A stretch of 64,000 nucleotides of DNA, taken from contig NZ_CP156626.1 in NCBI RefSeq assembly GCF_039852015.1, positions 2,018,249 through 2,082,248 of the forward strand. The letters run 5' to 3'. This document shows, one piece after another, positions 25,866-34,485 of this stretch (its first letter is position 1; each line of letters starts with the position of its first letter). Below the pieces are notes generated by a model. That model did no database searches. It was not told the DNA's origin and saw only the letters and a list, made by a program, of their open reading frames with translations. The position numbers and the translations under genes are program-made. Origin of the DNA: Robbsia sp. KACC 23696. GTDB lineage: Bacteria > Pseudomonadota > Gammaproteobacteria > Burkholderiales > Burkholderiaceae.

Positions 25866-27935
25866 TCAGATCAATTCAGCGAAACCCGCCGCTTCCATCG
25901 GCTTGCCTAACAGGAAGCCTTGGAGCAGATCGCAGCCCAGACGCGTCAGCAGCGCTTGCTGCTCGTCCGTCTCCACGCCCTCGGCAACGATATTCAATTT
26001 CAGCGTATCGCCCAGCGCGACGATGGCGGACACGATCGCCGCGTCTTCGCTGCTGTTTTCGAGATTCATCACGAAGCCGCGATCGATCTTCAACTCGCTC
26101 GCCGGCATCCGTTTCAAGTACAGCAGGCTCGAATAGCCAGTGCCGAAATCGTCGATCGAGATGCGCACGCCGAGGTCGTTGAGCTGGTTCAGAATCGCCA
26201 GATTCGCCTCGACGTCTTGCATTGCCGTCGACTCGGTGATCTCCAGCGTCAACGTGCGCGGTTCGATGCCGTGCTTGTCGATCGACTGGGTGATCATCTC
26301 GATAAAGCGCGGATGGTTGAACTGCGCCGTCGAGATGTTCACGGCCATCGTCAACTCGCGACCGGCATCGGTCTTCGCGTTGCGCTGCCATTCCGACAAT
26401 TGCCGGCACGCCTCGTCGAGGACCCATTCGCCGATGCCGATGATCAGCCCGCTGCGTTCGGCGAGCGGAATGAATTCGTCCGGTGCGATGCGGCCCCGCG
26501 TCGGATGGTCCCAGCGCAACAAAGCCTCGGCGCCGATCATCGGTCCGTTCGGCGCGCGGAACTTGGGCTGATAATGCAGGACGAATTCATTGCGCTTGCG
26601 CGCCAGCCGCAAGTCGTGCAACAAAGTGAGATGGCTGGCGTTATCGGTATGCATCGAGCCTTCGAAGAAACAGGCTTGATTGCGCCCCGCCGATTTCGCG
26701 TGATACATCGCGATATCCGCGCTCTTCACGAGATCGGCCGGTACCACGCCATCGCCCGGATACAGCGCGATGCCGATACTCGCCGACACCGTCAGATGAT
26801 GCCCGGAGACGACAAAGGGATCTTCCAGCACATTGACCAGACGTTCGGCGATCGTGGCCGCGTCGGCTGCGCCAGCCACTTTTGCAAGCAGCACGAACTC
26901 GTCGCCGCCGAGCCGCGCGCAGGTATCCTCGGCATGGACGTGTTGGCGGATCCGCTCGGACACCTGCACCAGCAACTGGTCGCCGAGGTGATGGCCGAAC
27001 GTATCGTTGACGGCCTTGAAGCCATCGAGATCGAGGAACATCACCGTGAATTTTCCGCGCGCGGCCGTGGCGCTCTCGATCGCCTGCTCCAGGCGATCCA
27101 TCAACAGCAGGCGATTCGGCAGCCGCGTCAGCGTATCGTGCAATGCCAGACGCGAAAGCTCCTGATTCGCTTCGGCCAGCGACGACGACAGCATCGCCGT
27201 GTTGATTTCGAGCCGCATATCGAGGATCGACGTGATCAGTGCAACGGCCAGCACCGCGACGGTCACCACCAGGATCGGCAGCGCCAGCGCGTTCGAATTG
27301 AAACCGGCGCGTGCCGCACCGCACACCGAACCGATGGGGAATTCCGCCGCCAGCATACCGACGTAATGCATGCAGACGATCGCCAGCCCCATCACGACCG
27401 CCGCACCGATCCGGTAATAGCGCACATGCTGACCGATGCCGCGCAGGCGGAACGCCAGTTGCAGCCCCGCGCCCGATGCCACCACGGCAATCACGACCGA
27501 GAGCGCCACCAGGTTCGGGCGCCAGACGATGCCTGGCGTCATCTTCATCGCCGCAATGCCGGTGTAATGCATGGCGGCAATCCCGCCGCCCATCAGCAAG
27601 GCGCCGGCCGTCATGGTCGACCACCCCATTCGCGCGCGGCTGGCGAGCCACAACGCGAACAGGGACGCGGAGAAAGCGATAAGGAGCGACAGCAGCGTCA
27701 AGTGGGCGTCGAATCCCATCTCGATATGCGGCAGGGAGAAGGCGAGCATGCCGATGAAATGCATCGACCAGACGCCGAAACCCATCGCGCCGGCACCGCC
27801 GACGAGCCACCATTGCGCGGCGTTTTTGCCGGCCGTGCTGATGCGCCCGACGAGGTCGAGTGCAGTGTACGATGCCAGCATGGCGACAAGCACCGAGAAC
27901 AAGACAAGCAGCGTGTCGTAACTGCCAACGAGCAT
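25866..27935 (-). CDS. MHYT-GGDEF-EAL cyclic-di-GMP protein
   Basis: A 689-residue membrane protein. The N-terminal seven-helix MHYT sensor carries three repeats of its signature (MHFIGM, MHYTGI, MHYVGM; about residues 58-190), thought to bind a metal and sense a diatomic gas. A GGDEF domain follows with an intact CARLGGDEF signature, then an EAL domain with EALLRW, the DDFGTG pair and EGVE. Both catalytic sites look intact, so the protein could make or degrade c-di-GMP. It lies on the same strand as the kinase upstream, separated by 333 bp. Confidence 0.92.
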   Translation of the reverse strand: MLVGSYDTLLVLFSVLVAMLASYTALDLVGRISTAGKNAAQWWLVGGAGAMGFGVWSMHFIGMLAFSLPHIEMGFDAHLTLLSLLIAFSASLFALWLASRARMGWSTMTAGALLMGGGIAAMHYTGIAAMKMTPGIVWRPNLVALSVVIAVVASGAGLQLAFRLRGIGQHVRYYRIGAAVVMGLAIVCMHYVGMLAAEFPIGSVCGAARAGFNSNALALPILVVTVAVLAVALITSILDMRLEINTAMLSSSLAEANQELSRLALHDTLTRLPNRLLLMDRLEQAIESATAARGKFTVMFLDLDGFKAVNDTFGHHLGDQLLVQVSERIRQHVHAEDTCARLGGDEFVLLAKVAGAADAATIAERLVNVLEDPFVVSGHHLTVSASIGIALYPGDGVVPADLVKSADIAMYHAKSAGRNQACFFEGSMHTDNASHLTLLHDLRLARKRNEFVLHYQPKFRAPNGPMIGAEALLRWDHPTRGRIAPDEFIPLAERSGLIIGIGEWVLDEACRQLSEWQRNAKTDAGRELTMAVNISTAQFNHPRFIEMITQSIDKHGIEPRTLTLEITESTAMQDVEANLAILNQLNDLGVRISIDDFGTGYSSLLYLKRMPASELKIDRGFVMNLENSSEDAAIVSAIVALGDTLKLNIVAEGVETDEQQALLTRLGCDLLQGFLLGKPMEAAGFAELI

Positions 27936-28268
27936 GACAAACCTCTAGGACCGCCACGCAGATCCGAAAGACGGTGCCGGCGATTGAGCAAGGGAGCACG
28001 TGCCCCGCCAGAAGGCAAGGCACGACTCCGGAAGCGCGATTCGCGCCCTGCGGCAGCGCTGGCGTCCATCGCCGACGTATTCGGGAATTTGCGTCATCAT
28101 CGGCGCCCTGACAGGGCGCCCTTTCATCGGATAACGGCTTTCGGAACGCGAACTTAAGGATTAGCACAAAAAATGCGTTCGAGCGAACGTATAGATTTGC
28201 GCCCTGGAAGTTCGGGCCGTGGCCGCCGCGTGCGCCCGCCACGGCCGACAACTTTTCGCGGCGGTTTG
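27936..28268. other. Intergenic stretch with a GGCGCCCTG/CAGGGCGCC palindrome
   Basis: The gap lies between the hybrid kinase and the MHYT gene, both on the minus strand. The only clear structure is a 19-bp perfect palindrome around one central base at 28102-28120. It has no T-run on either side, so it is not a typical terminator. It could be a hairpin in the kinase mRNA or a protein-binding site. No gene was seen. Confidence 0.45.
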
Positions 28269-30854
28269 TCAGGCACGCAGCCCCGCCAGCGGTCGCTCCG
28301 CGACATCCTGGATCAAGGATTCCAGCACCTCGACATCGAACGGCTTGGCCAGCACCGGGATCTCGGCCTGCTTGGCGCGTTCGATCTCCGACGCATAGCC
28401 GGTCACGAGCACGATCGGCAGCACCGGCAGCACGTCGCGCAGCGTCAGCGCCAGATCGATGCCATTCATCGTGCCCGGCATGTGGATGTCCGACAGCACC
28501 ATATCGAAGCCGTCTGCCGCGCTATCGCGCACGGCCATCAGCAAGGTCAAGGCGGTGTCGGCATTGTCGACCCATTGGACGCGGTGCCCCATGACATCGA
28601 GCAATGCCTCGGTCCCGGCCGCCACTTCCGGATTGTCCTCGACCAGCAGGATGGCAATGCCCCGTTCCTGGCCGGTTGCCGTCTCGGACGGCACGCCCTG
28701 CGCGCCTTTCGCCCCGGACTTCGACGATGCAGCAGAAGACGCCGGCGCCGCCATGGCGCGCCAGGACGCGACACCGGACGCCGCCGTCGAAGGCGTCCGA
28801 TCGACCGACTCATGCACGGTCGGCGCGACCGGTGCGCGCATCGGCGCGGGCGTATCGGCAGCCGGCGGACCGCCCTCGGCCGCCACATCGGACACTGCCT
28901 GCGTCTGATGCGGCGCCGCTGATGGAGCGCGCGCTTGGGAGCGCGGCAGATAGAAGCGTACGATCGTGCCCCGTCCTATCTCGCTTTCGATCGTGGCCGT
29001 CCCTCCGGCCTGTTCGCAGAAGCTCGCCACCTGCGGCAAGCCCAATCCGGTCCCCATGCCTTGCGGCTTGGTCGTGTACAGCGGTTCGAACGCCCGTCGC
29101 AGGACGTCGGCCGGCATGCCGACACCGGTATCGGCAACCGAAATCCGCACATAGTCGCCCGCATGGCCGTACGACTGGCTCGTGCTGAAGCGCATATTCT
29201 CGACCTCGATGGTCATCGTGCTGCCGGGCCGGGGCGTGCCGCCCGCCGGGTAGGCCATCGCATCGCGCGCGTTCGCCGTAACGTTCAACAACGCCAATTC
29301 CAACTCGCCGGCATCGACATCGATCGGCCAGACATCGGGGGCGATCTGCAACACCAGACGCACTTCCGCGTGCAGCGCGCCGTTCAACAGCGGCGTGGCA
29401 TGGGCAAGCCAGGTCTGCAGCACCAACGTCTCGATGCGTTGCGGCTGCTTACGCGCAACGCCCAATAATTGCCTTGTCAATTGTTTGCCGTTGCGAATCG
29501 CCCGCTCGATCGCGGCCAACTCCGGGCTGCTTTCCCCGGCACGGGTATCGTCCGGCGCCGACGGCGGCGGTACGCCGCGCCGACGCAGCACCTGGGCATT
29601 CGACGACATCGTCATCAGCAGATTATTGAAGTCGTGCGCGACGCTGCCGACCAGATTGCCCAGCGCTTCCGTGCGCCGCGCCTGCCGGAACGCCGCTTCG
29701 ACCGAACGACGCGTAACGGACTCCGACCGCCAGGAAAGCCAGGCACGTTCCTCGGTTCGCAGCCGCAGCAAAGCGATCAGGATCACGGTCCACAGCACCA
29801 GGCATGGCACGAACACGCCCGCCGCCAGCAGTCCCACATGGGACAACCAGGCAGAAATCAATGCCGATGTCGGATAGCTGGAGAACACGTACACCGGATA
29901 ACCGGCAACGCGGCGATACGAGATCACGCTCTGGTCGCCGTCTGCGCTCAGCGTCACTTCGCCGCTCGTGGTGCTGTCGTTATCGTCATAGCTGCTGTGA
30001 CCGTTCTCGTCGGCCCCCAGGCCGCGCAGCAAGGCGGACAGCGCATGGAAGGGTCGGTTCAAGTGACCGACACCACTGCCGTCGCGCGGCGCGCCGGCCG
30101 GCAGACCGGACGGATAGCGCACCAGCACGACACCGTCGATCCGCGCCAGACCGACGGTCATCGATTGATCGGTACCGACCAGATCCTTGTAGAAGTCACT
30201 GAAATACTCGGCTTTCAGCGAGACGGCGACCACGCCTGTCAGCTTGCCATTGGCGTCACGACGCGCGGAGCTGGTCGAGAAGATCGGCTTGCCGGTCATC
30301 GCACCCACCATCGTCGGCGAGACCCATAACGTGGCGGCCTGATCGATCGCGGAATAGTCCAATCGATCGCGGAAGTCGCTTGTCGCCGGCGGATAGCCGG
30401 CACTGTTCACCAACATGCGCCCAGTGCCATTTAGCACGCCGATGGCGGCAACCTGCGGATAGCCGCCACCCAATTTGGCGAGGCGCTGCTGCAGCGCGCG
30501 ACCTTGACGGGTAATCGACGCATCGGACGTCTCGCCGAGCAGATCCAGAATGCGCTCGTCGAGACTCTCGTTCAGGTCGAATACCTTGATCGCATGCTCT
30601 TCGGCGATGCGCGCCACACGGCTGGTTGTCGCCCGCGCCTCATCCCGGCGCTGGTTCAGGTCGATGACCGCCGCCACGCCGACATACATCAACGGCAGGA
30701 CCATCGCGGCAATCAGCAGCGTGAGAAACGCCATCCGGATGCCGCGAAAGTTGCGGTCCGGCTCGATGACCGGCTCGGTTTCCGCAGCCAGGACGTCACG
30801 CGTCGTATCAGCTTGGTCTCGCGAGCTGATCGCGGATTCGGAGGGGGCGTTCAA
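28269..30854 (-). CDS. Hybrid sensor histidine kinase with C-terminal receiver
   Basis: An 861-residue protein. A first helix near residue 45 and a second near 340 enclose a periplasmic Cache-like sensor of about 270 residues. HisKA follows with the phosphoacceptor His407 in SVAHDFNNLL. The ATPase domain has NVTANARDAM (N-box), DTGVGMP (G1) and GTGLGLPQV (G2). After about 120 residues of Ala/Pro-rich linker comes a receiver domain with phosphoacceptor Asp789 in LSDIHMPG. It lies downstream of the receiver protein encoded at 31043 on the same strand; the two probably form a phosphorelay. The signal is unknown. Confidence 0.92.
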   Translation of the reverse strand: MNAPSESAISSRDQADTTRDVLAAETEPVIEPDRNFRGIRMAFLTLLIAAMVLPLMYVGVAAVIDLNQRRDEARATTSRVARIAEEHAIKVFDLNESLDERILDLLGETSDASITRQGRALQQRLAKLGGGYPQVAAIGVLNGTGRMLVNSAGYPPATSDFRDRLDYSAIDQAATLWVSPTMVGAMTGKPIFSTSSARRDANGKLTGVVAVSLKAEYFSDFYKDLVGTDQSMTVGLARIDGVVLVRYPSGLPAGAPRDGSGVGHLNRPFHALSALLRGLGADENGHSSYDDNDSTTSGEVTLSADGDQSVISYRRVAGYPVYVFSSYPTSALISAWLSHVGLLAAGVFVPCLVLWTVILIALLRLRTEERAWLSWRSESVTRRSVEAAFRQARRTEALGNLVGSVAHDFNNLLMTMSSNAQVLRRRGVPPPSAPDDTRAGESSPELAAIERAIRNGKQLTRQLLGVARKQPQRIETLVLQTWLAHATPLLNGALHAEVRLVLQIAPDVWPIDVDAGELELALLNVTANARDAMAYPAGGTPRPGSTMTIEVENMRFSTSQSYGHAGDYVRISVADTGVGMPADVLRRAFEPLYTTKPQGMGTGLGLPQVASFCEQAGGTATIESEIGRGTIVRFYLPRSQARAPSAAPHQTQAVSDVAAEGGPPAADTPAPMRAPVAPTVHESVDRTPSTAASGVASWRAMAAPASSAASSKSGAKGAQGVPSETATGQERGIAILLVEDNPEVAAGTEALLDVMGHRVQWVDNADTALTLLMAVRDSAADGFDMVLSDIHMPGTMNGIDLALTLRDVLPVLPIVLVTGYASEIERAKQAEIPVLAKPFDVEVLESLIQDVAERPLAGLRA

Positions 30855-31042
30855 GGGACGTCAGGGACGTGGAGTCAGCCGCAAGGGGATGCGCGAAATG
30901 GGCGCCGATGTCAGTCATTTTGCCAGAGCGGCGGGCGCCGTGCCAGAACTGGCGCCGACCCCACCACCCGGCACCGCTGCCGGGCGCCACGGACAGGCGC
31001 ATCCGCCCCTTTCATCCGCACTGGACCGGAGGTCCGGGCGCC

Positions 31043-31777
31043 TCAGACGGGGTCGCCCCGCAACAGCGCGAGCAGCGCATCGATATCCACCGGCTTCTGG
31101 AAATAAAAATCAAAGCCGGCCGAACGGGCGTCGTTGATATGCTCGGTGTCGAAAAAACCCGTGATCGCGACAATCGGCGTATGCAGGAAGGCCGTCATGC
31201 GACGGAATGCCCGCGCAGTGGAAAAGCCGTCCAGCGCCGGCATGCCGATATCGAGCAGGATGGCCTCGGGCAAGGTCATCTTCGCCAAGGCCAGCGCGCT
31301 CATTCCATCGCTGGCGACCGAGACGTCATAGCCCTCGGCGCTCAGGCATTCGTGCATCGCGTAGCGGACATCGAGATTGTCGTCGACGACCATCAGACGC
31401 GTAAATTTTTCAGCGTTGCCATGTAATCTTGGATGGTCTCGCAGCGCGAGCCAGCGTTGACGCATCGCATATTTGGCGCTTTCCGATGTCGCGCTGGGCT
31501 GGCCCGGCGGCCAATCGGGCATACGCCGGGGCGGCATCCAGGGCGTCGTCGCGGGTCCCCCAGGCGCGTTGGCGGCAGTGGACGAGATGACGCGACCGGC
31601 ATCGTCGAGGTCAAGCGTATAGCTGTCGGTCAGTCTGATATCGCGACTCGGCCGCGCGGACGCGCTGCCGCGGGCATCGGACGTATCAGACTTGCGTTGA
31701 GTGGACGCATCGGGACGAGTCGGGACATCGCTGTCACCGGCGGGCGAAAAAGGCAGACGATTGTTCGGAAGCGGCAT
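31043..31777 (-). CDS. Single-domain response regulator with long N-terminal extension
   Basis: A 244-residue protein. The C-terminal 120 residues are a receiver: VVDDNLDV acidic pocket, phosphoacceptor Asp176 in LLDIGMP, Thr in AITGFF and Lys in YFQKPVD. The first 115 residues are polar, Pro-rich and of low complexity with no recognised domain. No output domain follows the receiver, so it probably acts by protein contact or as a phosphate shuttle for the hybrid kinase encoded 188 bp downstream. The start at 31777 is not certain. Confidence 0.82.
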   Translation of the reverse strand: MPLPNNRLPFSPAGDSDVPTRPDASTQRKSDTSDARGSASARPSRDIRLTDSYTLDLDDAGRVISSTAANAPGGPATTPWMPPRRMPDWPPGQPSATSESAKYAMRQRWLALRDHPRLHGNAEKFTRLMVVDDNLDVRYAMHECLSAEGYDVSVASDGMSALALAKMTLPEAILLDIGMPALDGFSTARAFRRMTAFLHTPIVAITGFFDTEHINDARSAGFDFYFQKPVDIDALLALLRGDPV

Positions 31778-31939
31778 ATTGAATTGCGGTGAATGTCACC
31801 GCTTCGTGCGCGGAACGGCCACAGAGAAATAAACGGTCGTCGATGGCACGGCGCAGCCAAATGGCACCGCTACACCGCAGTCGACGAAAGCAAGTTGCTG
31901 TCAGCTAGCATGGAATGTGCCCGCCTGCCGCGCTTTCTC

Positions 31940-32109
31940 CGCCTTATTCCAATATGACGCACCCAACCCCGGGTATATCGATCTATCGGCCAAACAATGA
32001 GAGACCCGTCTTAATTATTATTAAATCAATATCAATAAGACATTTCCAATGGTAATTTTCCTTGGCTTTTCTCATTTCCAAAAAATTATTTTTAAATGGA
32101 TATTTAGCC
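31940..32109. promoter_or_regulatory. AT-rich leader of the protease gene
   Basis: This stretch is far richer in A and T than the rest of the window (for example TTAATTATTATTAAATC near 32011 and AAAAATTATTTTTAAATGG near 32082). A related short sequence, a GAATATTTA/GGATATTTA block directly before ATGAAA, precedes both the protease gene and its decayed copy. It probably holds the promoter and may be a silencing-protein target. No ORF was seen. Confidence 0.5.
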
Positions 32110-33582
32110 ATGAAAACATCATTACGCCATCGACACATTGCTGCGTTAATACTGTTGTCCCCTTTCATACCGGCACAGGCGAGTGCCGACATATCGGACA
32201 TGACGGGCGAGGCGCATGCATTCAGCATGGGCGGTGCGATTGCGCGGGACAATCCGCCGGCGGCGTATATCGGCGGCGCCGTGTTCGCCCGCGCGATCGA
32301 TCAAACAGACGTGCCGATTATGCAAATCGACGCGACCATCGATCCGATATCGGCAGCCACCGATGCGTCCCCTATCACTGCGCCGCATCGTGACGCGCCG
32401 CTGCAAATAGGGAAAGGCATTACTGTTCCAGAGCAGGACCTCGATTATTCCAAGATACGGTGGCAACGGATGGACATCGGTTGGGTAGGTCATTTCGCTA
32501 TCCGCGCGGCCGGCGCTGAAACGCTGCGCGCATCGCTGGCGCTCCATGGCGACGACGGTGAAACGCCGCTATCCGACGAGATCGCGCAAAAGATCGTTTT
32601 CCGTATCGCCGGGAACGACAAGAACGTGTTCGAGACCCGTGCGAAAGAGATCAGAGACAGCGCGAACTATTGGACGCCGCTGACATCGGGCGATACGATC
32701 CACATCGAAGTGGTCGCACCGCACGCGGTGCACCCCGCCACGTTTCGCATTCGCGTCCCGCGACTCTCTTATTTTTCCGATGCCCTAGCCAGCACACGCT
32801 ACGCGGCGCCAGGAACGGCGCGCTATGCCCAACAGTTCTATGGCGCCGGCGCATGCCACCGCGACGTGATCTGTCGGCCGCAGACAGCGGCATTGCGCAA
32901 TGCACGCGACGCGGTCGCAAAGATGGTCTATACCGAAACCAACGGAAAGTCATATATGTGTACCGGGACGCTGCTGAACAACGGACAGGTCCCTAAACGC
33001 GCGCTCTTCCTCACATCGCGCCATTGCATTCAGACGCAGAGCGATGCCGACTCCCTGCTGACCATCTGGTTCTATCAGACCACGCAATGCGGTGGCCCAC
33101 CGGCGTCGATCGACCAACGCGTCACGCAACTCGGCGGCGGCGCCACGCTGTTATCGGCGCATCCGCTTTTGGACATGGCCCTGCTCTCGCTCAATCACGC
33201 GCCGCCCGCGGGCGCACACTATCAAGGGTGGAGCGCGAAGCCGCTGAAACGGGGCGAACCGATCACAGCGATACATCACCCCGCCGGCGATGCGAAGAAA
33301 CATGCCATCGGCACGATCGCCGACATCGGGCTCTATCATCCCGAACGGGAACGCGCCAGAATCACCGTTCAGTGGGGCATGGCCGATGACGCGGGCGCCA
33401 CCGAGGACGGTTCGTCAGGATCGGGCATCTTCACCGCCGACGCGGAGGGTGTGGCGCTGCGTGGCACCCTGAACGGCGGCTGGTCGCACTGCGGCGCCTC
33501 ATTCGCGCGCAAAATCGATTACTACGCGCCGTTTTCCGATTTCTATCCTTCTGTTTCACATTACTTCGGACTACTTGACTGA
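32110..33582 (+). CDS. Secreted lysyl-endopeptidase-like serine protease (trypsin fold)
   Basis: A 490-residue preproprotein. The signal peptide (MKTSLRHRHIAALILLSPF...QASA) is cleaved near residue 26. A propeptide of about 230 residues follows. The mature protease begins around GACHRDVICRP and has the triad His305 (TSRHC), Asp355 (LLDMALL) and Ser436 (GSSGSG). The block order, CTGTLLNN...FLTSRHC, AIHHPAGD and the paired cysteines, matches Achromobacter protease I, which cleaves after Lys; whether that specificity holds is unknown. It ends with YAPFSDFYPSVSHYF, repeated in the adjacent pseudogene. It has a strongly AT-rich leader unlike its neighbours. Confidence 0.88.
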   Translation: MKTSLRHRHIAALILLSPFIPAQASADISDMTGEAHAFSMGGAIARDNPPAAYIGGAVFARAIDQTDVPIMQIDATIDPISAATDASPITAPHRDAPLQIGKGITVPEQDLDYSKIRWQRMDIGWVGHFAIRAAGAETLRASLALHGDDGETPLSDEIAQKIVFRIAGNDKNVFETRAKEIRDSANYWTPLTSGDTIHIEVVAPHAVHPATFRIRVPRLSYFSDALASTRYAAPGTARYAQQFYGAGACHRDVICRPQTAALRNARDAVAKMVYTETNGKSYMCTGTLLNNGQVPKRALFLTSRHCIQTQSDADSLLTIWFYQTTQCGGPPASIDQRVTQLGGGATLLSAHPLLDMALLSLNHAPPAGAHYQGWSAKPLKRGEPITAIHHPAGDAKKHAIGTIADIGLYHPERERARITVQWGMADDAGATEDGSSGSGIFTADAEGVALRGTLNGGWSHCGASFARKIDYYAPFSDFYPSVSHYFGLLD

Positions 33583-33729
33583 TAGGACATTCGGCCGGCC
33601 GTTACGAACACCCACGGCTGGCCGAAAGGCGTTTTCGAGACGTACCGAATACAAACAGTTCCCTTCACCCACTGTTATTTTTTAAATTCTTAATTAGGAT
33701 TATTACGTTAATTAAACGAATATTTACCC

Positions 33730-34352
33730 ATGAAACATCGTGCATTTATTAGACCTCTTATGTCGGTCTTTCTGCTCGCGCCGATCCACGCGCAGCCGGC
33801 TGCGAGATCCGACGGCCCGGTCGACAGACTGGGAAGCGAAGTAGCCATCAACGCTTCACCGGACACGCAGACGGGACGGGTATACTTCGTTTGTCCTATC
33901 GACAAGCATGCGGCGCCGCTGGTCCCCGTCGACAAACCGTCGCACGATATCGCAGAAAAAACGCGGCATGACACCGACGCGTCTGCCCTGAGCACGCCGA
34001 TGCAGATGGTTAGGGCATTGCGGTCCCGGATCCCCGCATTGACGCTGCCCGGATAAACTGGAAACGGCTGGATATCGGCTGGGTCGGCCATTTCGATATC
34101 CGTGCAAACGGCGCGGAAACGCTCCGGGCTGCGCAGAAGCGCCGCTATAGCCAGGGGTTTTACAGCGCCGGGTGGTGTCAGCGCGATGTCGTCTGCCGAC
34201 CGAAAAGTGCGGTATTACGCCAAGCGGCTAAGTCGGTTGCCGAAGGCGGCCCCGCTGCCTGCGGGAAGTGGATGGGCGAACGGCACGATGACTATGCACC
34301 GTTCTCGGACTTCTATCCTTCGGTGAGCCAATACTTCAACGTGTCCCGCTGA
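33730..34352 (+). pseudogene. Decayed duplicate of the lysyl-endopeptidase-like protease
   Basis: Reading from ATG 33730 gives a secretion-like start (MKHRAFIRPLMSVFLLAPIHA) and then a frame that stops at 34056. Homology to the neighbouring protease continues in another frame from about 34014 (GIAVPDPRI...RLDIGWVGHF, then YSAGWCQRDVVCRP) to TGA 34352, ending YAPFSDFYPSVSQYF. One base appears to be lost near 34006-34013. Two internal parts are missing: about 90 residues of the propeptide and about 200 residues holding the whole catalytic triad. The copy therefore cannot be an active protease. It is the remnant of a tandem duplication. Confidence 0.85.
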
Positions 34353-34439
34353 GCAATATGCCGCTGCGGGAAACGCTGTATATCGTATCGCGTGCGTTCA
34401 AGCGATAGGGGCAAAAAAACCGAATGCGCTGCCCGGACG

Positions 34440-34466
34440 CACGACCGCGCTGCTAGCGCAGTCGTG
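34440..34466. terminator. Strong hairpin between the pseudogene and the symporter gene
   Basis: CACGAC and GTCGTG arms, then GCGCT and AGCGC arms with one C-A mismatch between them, close around a three-base loop. It lies between convergent transcription units, 20 bp from the symporter stop. No immediate T-run follows on either strand; a T-run on the minus strand comes about 25 bases later. Confidence 0.5.
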
Positions 34467-34485
34467 CTGTCGTGCAAAACAACGA

